This document shows, one piece after another, positions 17,985 to 28,192 of a stretch of 64,000 nt of DNA; within the stretch, counting starts at the first letter, position 1, and the number at the start of each line of letters is the position of its first letter. The stretch lies in NCBI GenBank assembly GCA_021324445.1, contig JAJPJC010000233.1:1-64000 (forward strand), given 5' to 3'. Origin of the DNA: Isosphaeraceae bacterium (GTDB lineage: Bacteria; Planctomycetota; Planctomycetia; Isosphaerales; Isosphaeraceae). Below the pieces are notes generated by a model, which had not been told where the DNA came from, ran no database searches, and worked only from the letters and a program-made list of their open reading frames with translations. The position numbers and the translations under genes are program-made.

Positions 17985-20900
17985 ATGAGCCGCCCAACCC
18001 CCAGCATCGATGAGGTCTTCTTCGCCGCGATGGAGCGCGAGTCTCCCGAGGCCCGGGCAGCTTATCTCGACGAGGTCTGTGCCGGGGATCCGGATCTGCG
18101 CGGGCGGATCGAGCGGCTGCTCGACCTCCAGCCCAAGGTGGGCAGTTTCCTGAATGCACCGGCCGCGGGTCCGACCCTGACGCTCACCCCACCCCAGGCG
18201 ATGGAAGGCCCCGGCACAGTCATCGGCCCGTACAAGCTGCTGGAGCAGATCGGTGAAGGCGGCATGGGCGTCGTCTACATGGCGGAGCAGACCCAGCCCC
18301 TGCGCCGCAAGGTGGCGCTGAAAATCATCAAGCCGGGGATGGATACCAAGCAGGTCATCGCCCGGTTCGAGGCCGAGCGCCAGGCGCTGGCGATGATGGA
18401 CCATCCCAGCATCGCCCGGGTGTTCGACGCCGGGGCTACCGAGTCAGGCCGGCCCTACTTCGTCATGGAGCTGGTCCGCGGCATCCCGATCACCGAGTAT
18501 TGCGACCAGCAGCGCCTGTCGATCCCCGAGCGGCTGGGCTTGTTCACGCAGGTCTGCCAGGCCGTGCAGCACGCGCACCAGAAGGGGATCATCCACCGGG
18601 ACCTCAAGCCGACAAACGTCCTGGTGACCTCGCTCGACGGGACACCGCTGCCCAAGGTGATCGACTTCGGCATCGCCAAGGCGACTGGTCAGAGCCTGAC
18701 CGACAAGACGCTGTTCACCGGCTTCGCCCAGCTCATCGGCACGCCCTTGTACATGAGCCCGGAGCAGGCCGAGCTGTCCGCGGTGGATGTCGACACCCGC
18801 AGTGATATCTATTCGCTGGGCGTGCTGCTCTACGAGCTCCTGACCGGCACAACGCCCTTCGACCAGTTCACCTTCCGCACGGCCGCGCTCGACGAGTTGC
18901 GGCGGATCATCCGCGAGCAGGAGCCGCCCAAGCCGAGCACGCGGCTGTCGGAGTCGAAAGACACGCTGCCGTCGATCTCGGCGCGGCGGCACACCGAACC
19001 GGCCCGGCTGACGAGGCTGCTGCGCGGCGAGCTGGACTGGATCGCGATGAAGGCGCTGGAGAAGGACCGCCGACGCCGGTATGAGACGGCTAGCGGCCTG
19101 GCCCGGGACGTCGAGCGTTACCTGGCCGGCGAGCCGGTCGAGGCCGGTCCACCCTCGGCGTGGTATCGGTTCCGCAAGTTCGCCCGGCGCAATCGCGTGG
19201 TGCTGACCACGACAGTCCTCGTCGCCCTGGCGCTGATCGTGGGCACGGCCGTGAGCGTCTGGCAGGCTGTCCTCGCCCGGCGTGCCCGGGCCGACGCATT
19301 CTTCCAGCGCGACCGGGCTGAGGCGAATTACCGCCTGGCCCGCGATGCCGTGGACCGGATGCTGGCCGAAGTCGGCAGTAAGACGCTGGCGGACGTGCCG
19401 CAGGCCGAGCCGGTGCGTCGGGCGCTGCTGGAGGAGGCCCTGCGGTTCTACCAGGAGTTCCTCAAGCAGCGGAGCGACGAACCCGCGCTCCGCCGGGAGC
19501 TTGGTCGCGCCTATCGGAGCATCGGCGAGGTCAACTCGCTCCTCGGCCGGCACGCCCAGGCCGACGAAGCGTGTTTGCAATCGATCGCCATCCTCGGGGA
19601 CCTCTCGTCCTCCACACCGGAGGATTCCGAGTTGAAGGTGGAACTGGCCAAGGCTCACTACCGACGAGGAAACGTCCTGCACTATCAGGATCGCGATGCC
19701 GAGGCGATTCGGGAATTCCGCTTGGCTCTGGCTCTCTGGCGCGCTGTGCCGCCCGTCGAGGCTCGTGCGGCCGAGATCCTCAAGGACCAGACCGGGGCCC
19801 AGAACAACCTTGGCGTCGTCCTGATGAGCGCCGGCCAGCTCGCCGAGGCGGAGACAGCCTTCCGGGAGGTGATCGACCTGTTGCAGCCGCTGGCGGCCCG
19901 GTCACCCGATGATGCCGAATGCCAGCACACTGTCGGAGGCGGGCTGCTCAATCTGGGAGTGATCGCCTTCCAGCGCGGCGATCTGGCCGGGGCCCGCGCT
20001 CTCTTTGAGCGCGCCCTCCCGCACCAGCGCGCGGCCGTGAAGGCCGCGCCGAGGATCCTGAAATACCGGCAATTCCTCACGAACATCCAGGAGAATCTCG
20101 CGGTGGTCCGGATCCAACTGGGCGATCGGGTGGGCGCCGTGCAAGCGATGCGCGAAGTCATCGCCCTCGGCGAGGCGATCGCTGCCGATTTCCCGAACGT
20201 CCCGCGATACGGCCGGGACCTGGCCCAGAGCTACTGCAACCTGGGCAACATGCTGAAGGAGTCCGGTCAACTTCCCGAGGCGGAGCGAGAGTATCGGCGG
20301 GCGCTCGACGCGTTCCAGAGCCTGGCATCCCGATTCCCGGACGTCCCCGGCCACCAGAAGGACCTCGCCGATGGCCGGGATAATCTGGCCGAATTGCTGA
20401 GGATTGCCGGACGATTCGGGGAGGCGGCCCAGGAATACCGCCGGGCCCTCGACCTCTACGAGCGGCTGGAGACCAGCGATCCGGGCCGGCGCGAGTTCCG
20501 GAGCGATCTCGCCTCCTGTCGGGCCCGCCTGGCGCGGATGCTCGCCAACTGCCCCGATCCCCAGGTGCGCGACCCGTCCCGGGCCGTCTCACTCGCCCAG
20601 CAGGCCATCGAACTGATCCCGAAGGTAGGGCCCTTCTGGAATACGCTGGGTGCGGCACGCTACCGCGCCGGCGACTGGCTGGGTGCGATCAGCGCCCTGG
20701 AGCAGGCGAGGAAGCTGCGTTCCGCCGGCGAGGCATCCGACGGCTGGGAGCCCTCGATGAAGCCGCGTTGGGGCGGCGAGGCATCCGACGGATTGTTCCT
20801 GGCCATGGCCCACTGGCAGAAAGGGGACAAGGAACGGGCCCGCTCCTGGTTCGACGGGGCCATCGCCTGGATGGATAAGAACAGGCCGACGGATGAGGAA

Positions 20901-21005
20901 TTGCTTCACCTCCGCGCCGAGGCCTCGGCCCTCCTGGGCATGACCGACCATCCCAAGTCATCCGGCACGAAGGAGGAAGACGCACGGCGACGATCGAAGC
21001 CGTGA
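17985..21005 (+). CDS. Serine/threonine protein kinase with C-terminal TPR repeats
   Basis: 1006 residues. A short N-terminal helical region typical of planctomycete kinases (ARAAYLDEVCAGDPDLRGRIE) is followed by the kinase domain: IGEGGMGVVYMAEQ (89-102), lysine in VALKIIKPG (113), HRDLKPTN (204-211), DFGIAKATG (227-235) and GTPLYMSPEQ. A single transmembrane helix at about 405-427 separates it from a long TPR array with NNLGVVLMSAGQLAEAETAF and CNLGNMLKESGQLPEAEREY. The TPRs probably bind partner proteins on the far side of the membrane. Near the C terminus, coding positions 20727-20791 carry a duplicated 17-bp word that inserts a repeated GEASDG motif. It follows an ECF sigma gene, suggesting joint regulation. 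Confidence 0.92.
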   Translation: MSRPTPSIDEVFFAAMERESPEARAAYLDEVCAGDPDLRGRIERLLDLQPKVGSFLNAPAAGPTLTLTPPQAMEGPGTVIGPYKLLEQIGEGGMGVVYMAEQTQPLRRKVALKIIKPGMDTKQVIARFEAERQALAMMDHPSIARVFDAGATESGRPYFVMELVRGIPITEYCDQQRLSIPERLGLFTQVCQAVQHAHQKGIIHRDLKPTNVLVTSLDGTPLPKVIDFGIAKATGQSLTDKTLFTGFAQLIGTPLYMSPEQAELSAVDVDTRSDIYSLGVLLYELLTGTTPFDQFTFRTAALDELRRIIREQEPPKPSTRLSESKDTLPSISARRHTEPARLTRLLRGELDWIAMKALEKDRRRRYETASGLARDVERYLAGEPVEAGPPSAWYRFRKFARRNRVVLTTTVLVALALIVGTAVSVWQAVLARRARADAFFQRDRAEANYRLARDAVDRMLAEVGSKTLADVPQAEPVRRALLEEALRFYQEFLKQRSDEPALRRELGRAYRSIGEVNSLLGRHAQADEACLQSIAILGDLSSSTPEDSELKVELAKAHYRRGNVLHYQDRDAEAIREFRLALALWRAVPPVEARAAEILKDQTGAQNNLGVVLMSAGQLAEAETAFREVIDLLQPLAARSPDDAECQHTVGGGLLNLGVIAFQRGDLAGARALFERALPHQRAAVKAAPRILKYRQFLTNIQENLAVVRIQLGDRVGAVQAMREVIALGEAIAADFPNVPRYGRDLAQSYCNLGNMLKESGQLPEAEREYRRALDAFQSLASRFPDVPGHQKDLADGRDNLAELLRIAGRFGEAAQEYRRALDLYERLETSDPGRREFRSDLASCRARLARMLANCPDPQVRDPSRAVSLAQQAIELIPKVGPFWNTLGAARYRAGDWLGAISALEQARKLRSAGEASDGWEPSMKPRWGGEASDGLFLAMAHWQKGDKERARSWFDGAIAWMDKNRPTDEELLHLRAEASALLGMTDHPKSSGTKEEDARRRSKP
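20727..20791 (+). repeat. Direct repeat inserted in frame in the kinase TPR region
   Basis: The 17-bp word GGCGAGGCATCCGACGG occurs at 20727-20743 and again at 20775-20791, 48 bp apart, so the reading frame is kept. It encodes GEASDG twice around WEPSMKPRWG, inside a TPR helix region that otherwise continues as LFLAMAHWQKGDKERARSWF. This looks like a dispersed DNA repeat captured inside the gene rather than part of the TPR fold. Confidence 0.6.
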
Positions 21006-21213
21006 ACGCGAACGCCGGGCTCATCGCCGAGCCCGCCCCAGGGAAACCCGAGCCGGCACCGTGAATCCAGGATCTGAGGCCGCCGGCTGCCTCGACACCG
21101 ATTGCCTTCTTAAGCAAATGACTCTGACGGGCCAGGCCGCTCGAACTGCGCGCCGGGACCGCCATCCAAGATCGGAATTCGGCATCCCCAACCTCTCGAT
21201 GGAGACCTCGACC

Positions 21214-23559
21214 ATGTTTTCACGCTTCATGCCCCCGGCCCTGATCCGCGGTTCCCAGAATCGTGGCACATCACTCGATGGCCGCCGATCGCCGCACGGC
21301 CGGCGCCCCCGGTCGTTCCGTGGAGGCGTCGAGTCCCTCGAGGGGCGCACCTTGCTCTCCTTCGGCACCGGAGGAGTCGTCACGACGCAAGTCAAGGGAA
21401 GTCCTGATTCTCAGGCGTTCGCCCTTGCCGTCCAGCCGTCCGATCAGAAGCTCGTGGTCGGGGGCGACGTTGAGCAACCCAATTACACTTCGCTCTTCAG
21501 CTTGGTCCGTTACAACACCGACGGAACCCTCGATTCCACATTCGGCAGTCAGGGCGTCGTGACCACAACGTTCAACAAGTCCGATTACGGCGCCACAGTC
21601 AACTCCATCGTGGTCCAACCGAGCAACGGCAAGATCGTGGCGGGCGGAACCGATACGTACGGTTACAACTACAACCTGTTCATCTACGAGTCGCAATTCG
21701 CCCTGGCCCGCTACAATACCAACGGCAGCCTCGACAGCACCTTCGGCAAAGGGGGCAAGGTCACCACAGCATTCCCATCATCCGATGGCGAAGCCGGGAT
21801 TAACACCGTCTTGCTGCGGTCGGACGGAGAGATCGTCGCCGTGGGCGTGGCGAATCCCGACTCCATGGTTGCCCAATACGTGGCGCTGGCCCTCTACAAG
21901 TCGAACGGCGCCCTGGACGCCAGCTTCGGCAGCTCCGGCACGGTGATGGACACCTCGCTCGACACCTCGACGTCCTCCCCCAACTCCGGAGGGGGAACCA
22001 CCACCGTGTATAAGTATTTCAGCCCGAGCGGCGGGACCCTGGAATCGGACAACAGCATCCTCGTCGCGGGCACCTACGTGACCGAGACCGAGGTCACAAC
22101 GAGCTCCGGGTCGCTGAGCTGGACGACCACCGAACAAGACCTGGCGCTGGTCCATTACCTGGCCAACGGGACGCGGGATCTGTCCTTCGGCACCAACGGG
22201 ATTGCGATCACGCCCATCACCCCGACCGGCGTCACGACCAGCAACGCCACCGGCAGCAGCGTCCTGGTCCAGCCCAATGGCGCGATTGTGGAGTTGGGGA
22301 CGGCGGCCGGGGCCAACGGGCATTCCGATTTCGTGGTGGCTCGCTACAACGCGAACGGGACCCTCGACACCTCCTTCGGCAGCGGCGTGGGCTATACGCT
22401 GGTCGACCTGGGTGCCACGGCACAGGGCGATTCGGTCGTCCTCCAGCCCAACGGTCAGATGGTGGCCGCGGGCCTGGTAGTCACGGGCCGCGACCCACAT
22501 GGTCTGGCGACTTGGGGGTTTGCCACCGTGCGACTGAATGCGGATGGCTCACTCGATTCGACGTTCGGCGCGGGGGGCGCCGTGGTGACACAGGTGCCGT
22601 ACGAGGTCGTGCAGTATACCGTCGCGACCGGGATCGAGACGATCAACAACCAGGCGATGATCGTCGATGCGGGGACGGCGGATGTCGCTTTCAACACCGG
22701 CACCCAAGACTTTGCCCTGGTGCGTTACAACCCCACCAGTCTCGACACAACCACCACCGTGGCCAGCGCCTCGCCCAATCCGGTCAACTACGGCCAGACG
22801 GTCACGCTCACCGCCACGGTGACGGCCGGTGCCCAAGGCGCTCCGACTCCGACCGGCAGCGTCGATTTCTTCGACACCACGACCGGCAAGGACCTGGGAA
22901 GCACCACCCTCTCCGGCGGCAGCGCGGCCCTGAGCATCAAGCCCACCTTGCCGATCGGGACCCAGACGATCACCGTCACGTACGGCGGCGATGGCAATTC
23001 CCTGCGGAGCACCACGAGTCTCACCATCACGGTCGCGCAGATCGCCAGCTCCGTCGTGCTCAGCGCCTCGCCCAATCCCTCCACCTCCGGCCAGGCGGTC
23101 ACCTTCACCGCCACGGTGTCGGCCAGCTCCCGGCCCGCCACGCCCACCGGCAGCGTCGACTTCTTCGACACCACAACCAACACCGACCTGGGGAGCGTCA
23201 CGCTCTCCGCCAGCAGCGCGACTCTCACCACATCGGCCTTGCCGGTCGGGACCCAGACTATCACGGCCTCCTACAGCGGCGATGGGAATTACCTTCCTAG
23301 CACCACAAGCCTCGGCATCACGGTCAACTCGGGGTCGGCGTCATCGGCCGTCTCCACCGCGGCCCCAGCGACCGCGGCCGGGCCCGTGGAGATCATCCCC
23401 CTGAGCCCGGTCGTCGATCCGTTGACAAGCTCGCTCTCGATCGACCCGACGGAATCGGCCCCGACCACCGCCTCGATGATTCCCAGCCCGGGGCTCATCC
23501 TCCAGGCGCTGGAGAGTCCGGACTTCCTCGACACCCTGCTGCCGGTACGGCGGCGGTGA
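21214..23559 (+). CDS. Exported delta-60-repeat and Ig-like repeat protein
   Basis: 781 residues. The N terminus is basic and reaches the planctomycete LExRxLLS-type motif (VESLEGRTLLSF), a presumed export or surface-attachment signal. Six delta-60-type units follow, each around a GTLDSTFG-like core, which probably build a beta-propeller-like domain. Two Ig-like units then begin with TTTVASASPNPVNYGQTVTL and SSVVLSASPNPSTSGQAVTF. The ATG at 21214 has GGAG nine bases upstream; the frame itself opens further upstream at 21061. It stands immediately before another giant exported protein on the same strand. A role in adhesion or the cell surface is an inference. Confidence 0.85.
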   Translation: MFSRFMPPALIRGSQNRGTSLDGRRSPHGRRPRSFRGGVESLEGRTLLSFGTGGVVTTQVKGSPDSQAFALAVQPSDQKLVVGGDVEQPNYTSLFSLVRYNTDGTLDSTFGSQGVVTTTFNKSDYGATVNSIVVQPSNGKIVAGGTDTYGYNYNLFIYESQFALARYNTNGSLDSTFGKGGKVTTAFPSSDGEAGINTVLLRSDGEIVAVGVANPDSMVAQYVALALYKSNGALDASFGSSGTVMDTSLDTSTSSPNSGGGTTTVYKYFSPSGGTLESDNSILVAGTYVTETEVTTSSGSLSWTTTEQDLALVHYLANGTRDLSFGTNGIAITPITPTGVTTSNATGSSVLVQPNGAIVELGTAAGANGHSDFVVARYNANGTLDTSFGSGVGYTLVDLGATAQGDSVVLQPNGQMVAAGLVVTGRDPHGLATWGFATVRLNADGSLDSTFGAGGAVVTQVPYEVVQYTVATGIETINNQAMIVDAGTADVAFNTGTQDFALVRYNPTSLDTTTTVASASPNPVNYGQTVTLTATVTAGAQGAPTPTGSVDFFDTTTGKDLGSTTLSGGSAALSIKPTLPIGTQTITVTYGGDGNSLRSTTSLTITVAQIASSVVLSASPNPSTSGQAVTFTATVSASSRPATPTGSVDFFDTTTNTDLGSVTLSASSATLTTSALPVGTQTITASYSGDGNYLPSTTSLGITVNSGSASSAVSTAAPATAAGPVEIIPLSPVVDPLTSSLSIDPTESAPTTASMIPSPGLILQALESPDFLDTLLPVRRR

Positions 23560-23694
23560 GACGTGTCCGGTCCGGAATCGCCCGGGTGCTCGGCCGCCCA
23601 CACGACCGGCACCCGGCGTCCAATTTTATGATCTTATTCATTATTCTTGATTGATGAGTCGCCGATGGACCAGAGGAGAGGAGACCGACCGACC

Positions 23695-26600
23695 ATGCCG
23701 ATTCGAGCCCTGTTTCACGAACGACTTGCCGCATGGAGATTGGCTCCGTCGGGGAGAAACCGCGCCCGCGCCCATTGCCATTGCCGGCCCGCCGACCGGA
23801 CCCGGGCGCGGCTCCAGCTCGAAGGGCTGGAAGATCGGTGCCTGCTGTCGGGCGGCCCGCCCATCACCGAGTTTCCCCTCCCGAGCGGAAACCAGCCCTA
23901 CCAGATCGCGGCGGGTCTCGACGGCAACCTCTGGTTCACCATCATCGGGACCGGCGGCGACCTCGGGATGATCAACCCCACGACCCACGCCATCGCCGCG
24001 GTCCCTCTCCCGGCCACCAATGACGTCCCCAACGCGATCGCGGCCGGTCCCGACGGCAACCTCTGGTTCACCGGCTATAACGGCACCACGGGCCACTCCT
24101 ATCTCGGGATGATCAACCCGACGACCGACGGCGTAACCGAGTTCACCCTCAACTCCGTCCCCAACGGTAATGACGTCGCCAGGGGGATCACGACGGGCCC
24201 CGATGGCAACCTCTGGTTCACCGATCCCTACGCCAACGAGGTCGGGATGATCAACCCCACCACCCACGCCATCGCCGAATTCACGGTCCCCACCGCCAAT
24301 GCTTATCCATTCATCATCACGGCGGGCCCCGACGGCAACCTCTGGTTCACCGAGTCGCAAGCCAACCAGATCGGGATGATCAACCCGACGACCCATACCA
24401 TCACTGAGTTTGCCACCCCCACCGTCGGCTCCCATCCCTATTTCATCACGGCGGGCCCCGATGGCAATCTGTGGTTCACCGAGAACGGCGGCGGAGGCGT
24501 CATCGGGCAGATCGGGATGATCAACCCGACGACCCACGCCATCGCCGAGTTCACCTCCCCCACCAACACGTGGGGACCTTTCGGGATTGCGGCGGGCCTG
24601 GACGGCAACCTCTGGTTCACCGATATCAACTCCGGGCTGGTCGGGATGATCAACCCCACGACCCACACCATCACCGAGTACCCCATCCCCTACACCGGTC
24701 AATACCAGCCGGCACCTGGTGGGATCACGGCCGGTCCCGATGGCAACCTCTGGTTCACCGACGAGCGGCTGAGCGGAATCGGCGTCGTCACCCTTTCCAC
24801 GTCCACGTCTGTCACCCACCTTGTGGTGACGCAGCAGCCGCCGGCCAGTGTCACCGCGGGCAGCTCTTTCGGCCTGACGGTCCAGGTCGAGGATAGCTCG
24901 GGCAACCTCGATTCCTCCTTCAATGGCACGGTGACGGTGGCACTTGCGAACAACCCGGACGGCGCCACTCTCGGCGGCACGCTCACCGCGACCGCCTCCG
25001 GCGGCGTCGCCACGTTCTCCAGACTGACGCTGAACACGGCCGCCTCCGGCTACTCGCTCCAGGTCTCCGCCACCGGGCTTGGCAGCGCGACCACCAGCGC
25101 CTTCACCGTGACCCCGGCAGCGGCCTCGCAGGTTCTAATCACGCAACAGCCGCCAGCCAGTGTTGTCGCGGGCAGCAGCTTCGGGCTCCAAGCGACGATC
25201 GAAGATCCCTATGGCAACGTGGAGACCGGCGACAGCGGCGCTGTGACGGTCGCGTTGGCCAGCAACACAACCGGAGCAACGCTCGGCGGCACGACCTCCC
25301 TGGCGGCGAGTCAGGGCGTGGCCTCGTTCTCCGGACTGGTGTTGACCCAGGCCGCCTCGGGCTACACGCTCCGGGTCGCCAGCGGCCCGCTCAGCGCGAC
25401 CACCACTGCCATCACCGTGACCCCGGCGGCGCCGGCGAAGCTGGCCTGGGCGGACCAGCCGACCGCCAGCCTGACCGCGGGGTCCACGTTCGGCTTGACG
25501 GTCGGCGTCGAGGATGCCTACGGAAACCTGACGGCGTTCAGCGGCGGCCTGACGGTCGCAGCCGCCACCGGCCCGGCCGGCGCGACCTTGGGCGGGCAGA
25601 CCTCCGCGACCGCCCGCGGTGGAATGGCGGCGTTCGTCGGGCTGTCTCTCACCCGCGTCGGCAGCTATACGCTCCAGGTTTCCAGCAGTGGGCTTCCTCC
25701 GCTGACGACCAACCCCATCACCGTCACGCCCGCCTCGCCCAGCCAACTTGTCGTGACCACGCCGCCGCCCGGCAGTGTGACCGCGGGCAGCGGGTTCGCC
25801 CTGGCCGTCTCCGCCGAAGATCAATACGGGAATCTGACCCCTTCCTTCAGCGGCACCGTGACGATATCCATCGGGACCGGACCCACAGGCCAGACCCTGG
25901 GAGGCACGACGAGCGTCGTCGCAAACAGCGGAAGCGCCGGCTTCTCGGGCCTGACCCTCGACAAGGTCGGAAGCTACAGCCTTCAGGCGTCGGGCGGCAG
26001 TCTGGATTCGACCACGACCGGCACCATCACCATCACTCCCGCGGCGGCCGCGCAACTGAACTTGCTCGGCGAGCCACCCGGCAGCCTGACGGCCGGTGCG
26101 GAGTTCGGCTTCCGCGTCGAGGCCGAAGACCCGTTCGGCAACCTGGCCACGGGCTTCGCCGGCACCGTGACGGTGGCGCTCTCGGCTAACCCCGGCAATG
26201 CAACGCTCGGCGGTCCAGCCGCCGTGGCGGCCAGCAGCGGCGTCGCGTCCTTCGCCGGCCTGTCCCTGACCAGGGTGGGCAGCGGCTACACGCTCCAGGT
26301 CACCAGCGGCAGCCTGACCGGCGCGACGACCAGCGCCTTCAGCGTGACGCCGGCCGCCGCCGCGCAGCTCGTCCTCTCGACCAAGCCTCCTCGTCGCGTC
26401 ACCGCCGGCAGTCCGTTCGGGCTGTCCCTCACGGTCGAGGATCCTTATGGGAACGTCGCGACGACCTTTGGCGGCATGGTCAACCTCGCCCTGTCGAACA
26501 GTCCGGCCCAGGGCGTGCTCAACGGAGCCCTCACCGCGGCGGCAAGCAACGGCCTGGTCGCGTTCTCGGGCCTCACGCTCGACACCGCGGCTGCCGGTTA

Positions 26601-28104
26601 CACCATCACGGCCACGAGCGGCGGCCTGAGCGCGGTCACGAGCGGCCCGATCGATGTGGCGCCGGCGGCCGCGGCGCAATTGGTGGTGTCGATCCCGCCG
26701 CCGGCCACCGTGACCGCCGGCGCCGAGTTCGGCCTGGCCATCGCGGCCGAGGACCCGTACGGCAATCTCGCGACCGACTTCACGGGCAGCGTGATGCTGG
26801 CCCTGGCGAAGAATCCCGGTCAAGCAACGCTGACGGGTCGACCGCTCACGGTGACGGCGACCGGCGGAGTTGCGAGTTTCCCGGCCTTCCTCAGCCTGGA
26901 CCGGGCTGCCTCCGGCTACACCATCCAGGCGGCCAGCGCGGGTCTGATGCCGGTGACCACGGGGGACATCACCGTCACGGCCCTGCCGGCCACGCACCTG
27001 GTCGTGTTGACGCAGCCTCCGTCCCTGCTGACTCCCGGCACTCCCTTCGGGCTGATCGTCGCCGCCGAGGACCCTTACGGCAACGTCGATCCGAGCTTCA
27101 GCGGTCCGGTGGTTGTCGCGCCGGCGGGTGGCTCGGGGACGTCCCTGAGCGGGGGCACCACGATCACGGCCAGCCAGGGCGTGGCCTCGTTCACCGGGCT
27201 GACCCTGAGCCGGTCCAGCAGTGCGGTGTCGCTCCAGGTCGCCAGCACCGGACTGGCCGGCACGATGACCGATCCCCTGAGCGTGACCGCGCCGGCCCAG
27301 CTTCAGTTTGCCGCACCGAGCGTGACCATCAACGAGAACGCCGGAGCCGCCACAGTCCAGATCGTGCGTGCCGGCGGGTTCTCGGGAGCGGTCTCGGTGG
27401 ACGTGGCCACCTCCGGCGGGACGGCCGTGCCCGGAGTCAATTACACGCCGGTCAACCAGGTCGTCAACTTCGCCGCCGGCCAGGACACGCAGACCGTCAC
27501 GATCCCGGTCCAGGACGACGGGGTTGCGGCCCCGGACGTGACCGTCACCCTCAGGTTGAGCGGCCCGGGAGCCGGCGCCGTGCTGGGAAGTCCAGCCACG
27601 GCCACGCTCGTGATCCACAACGTCCATCGGCCCCCGACGCCTCCGCCCCTGGTCACGATGCAAGGTGTTCAACTTGTCACGAACCGGAAGCACCGGGTGA
27701 CGGGAGTCATCGTCGATTTCAGCGGCGGGATCAACGCGGCCCAGGCCCAGAATACGGCCGAGTACCGGCTCGCGACCGCTGGTAACAGAGGCTCGTTCAC
27801 CGCCGGGAACGCCAGGGTGATCCCGCTCCGCTCAGCGTTGTACAACACCACGAGTCACACGGTGATCCTCACCCCGAAGAAGCCGTTTGCGCTCAAGAAG
27901 CCGGTCCAGCTCGTGGTGAGCGGATCACCTCCGTCGGGGCTCACCGACGACCTCGGCCGCCCGATCGACGGCCGCCACGACGGCCAGCCGGGGGGCAATG
28001 CGATCGCGGTACTCCAGCACAGCGGCGCGACGATCAGCCGTTTTGTCCGTGGTCCGTTGTCCGTGGTCCGTCGTGGCTCTGCCCACACCCTCAGTCGGGG
28101 TTGA
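23695..28104 (+). CDS. Giant exported protein: Vgb-like propeller, eight Ig-like repeats, Calx-beta
   Basis: 1469 residues. After a basic N terminus comes LEGLEDRCLLSGG, the LExRxLLS motif. Seven units with a DGNLWFT core, plus GMINPTTHAI spacers, form a virginiamycin B lyase-like beta-propeller (about residues 55-370). Eight repeats of about 100 residues follow, each opening like LVVTQQPPASVTAGSSFGL and containing an EDPYGN element; these resemble bacterial Ig-like or invasin folds. A Calx-beta domain (FAAPSVTINENAGAATVQI to TATLVIHN) and a C-terminal beta domain complete the protein. The ATG at 23695 with GAGGAG upstream is preferred over a TTG 16 codons earlier. Enzymatic lyase activity is not implied by the propeller alone. 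Confidence 0.85.
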   Translation: MPIRALFHERLAAWRLAPSGRNRARAHCHCRPADRTRARLQLEGLEDRCLLSGGPPITEFPLPSGNQPYQIAAGLDGNLWFTIIGTGGDLGMINPTTHAIAAVPLPATNDVPNAIAAGPDGNLWFTGYNGTTGHSYLGMINPTTDGVTEFTLNSVPNGNDVARGITTGPDGNLWFTDPYANEVGMINPTTHAIAEFTVPTANAYPFIITAGPDGNLWFTESQANQIGMINPTTHTITEFATPTVGSHPYFITAGPDGNLWFTENGGGGVIGQIGMINPTTHAIAEFTSPTNTWGPFGIAAGLDGNLWFTDINSGLVGMINPTTHTITEYPIPYTGQYQPAPGGITAGPDGNLWFTDERLSGIGVVTLSTSTSVTHLVVTQQPPASVTAGSSFGLTVQVEDSSGNLDSSFNGTVTVALANNPDGATLGGTLTATASGGVATFSRLTLNTAASGYSLQVSATGLGSATTSAFTVTPAAASQVLITQQPPASVVAGSSFGLQATIEDPYGNVETGDSGAVTVALASNTTGATLGGTTSLAASQGVASFSGLVLTQAASGYTLRVASGPLSATTTAITVTPAAPAKLAWADQPTASLTAGSTFGLTVGVEDAYGNLTAFSGGLTVAAATGPAGATLGGQTSATARGGMAAFVGLSLTRVGSYTLQVSSSGLPPLTTNPITVTPASPSQLVVTTPPPGSVTAGSGFALAVSAEDQYGNLTPSFSGTVTISIGTGPTGQTLGGTTSVVANSGSAGFSGLTLDKVGSYSLQASGGSLDSTTTGTITITPAAAAQLNLLGEPPGSLTAGAEFGFRVEAEDPFGNLATGFAGTVTVALSANPGNATLGGPAAVAASSGVASFAGLSLTRVGSGYTLQVTSGSLTGATTSAFSVTPAAAAQLVLSTKPPRRVTAGSPFGLSLTVEDPYGNVATTFGGMVNLALSNSPAQGVLNGALTAAASNGLVAFSGLTLDTAAAGYTITATSGGLSAVTSGPIDVAPAAAAQLVVSIPPPATVTAGAEFGLAIAAEDPYGNLATDFTGSVMLALAKNPGQATLTGRPLTVTATGGVASFPAFLSLDRAASGYTIQAASAGLMPVTTGDITVTALPATHLVVLTQPPSLLTPGTPFGLIVAAEDPYGNVDPSFSGPVVVAPAGGSGTSLSGGTTITASQGVASFTGLTLSRSSSAVSLQVASTGLAGTMTDPLSVTAPAQLQFAAPSVTINENAGAATVQIVRAGGFSGAVSVDVATSGGTAVPGVNYTPVNQVVNFAAGQDTQTVTIPVQDDGVAAPDVTVTLRLSGPGAGAVLGSPATATLVIHNVHRPPTPPPLVTMQGVQLVTNRKHRVTGVIVDFSGGINAAQAQNTAEYRLATAGNRGSFTAGNARVIPLRSALYNTTSHTVILTPKKPFALKKPVQLVVSGSPPSGLTDDLGRPIDGRHDGQPGGNAIAVLQHSGATISRFVRGPLSVVRRGSAHTLSRG

Positions 28105-28192
28105 TGAGGCAGCGGCCTGGGAGCGTCCGGACAGGCTGCGTGGCCGCGGCGATGCCCGTGACCCAAGAAGGGTCCAGGGACCAGGGACGAAT

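Noticed and set aside
25135-27693. 852-codon minus-strand open frame
   Set aside because: It lies wholly opposite the Ig-like repeats of the giant exported protein. Its apparent repeats are the mirror of that gene.
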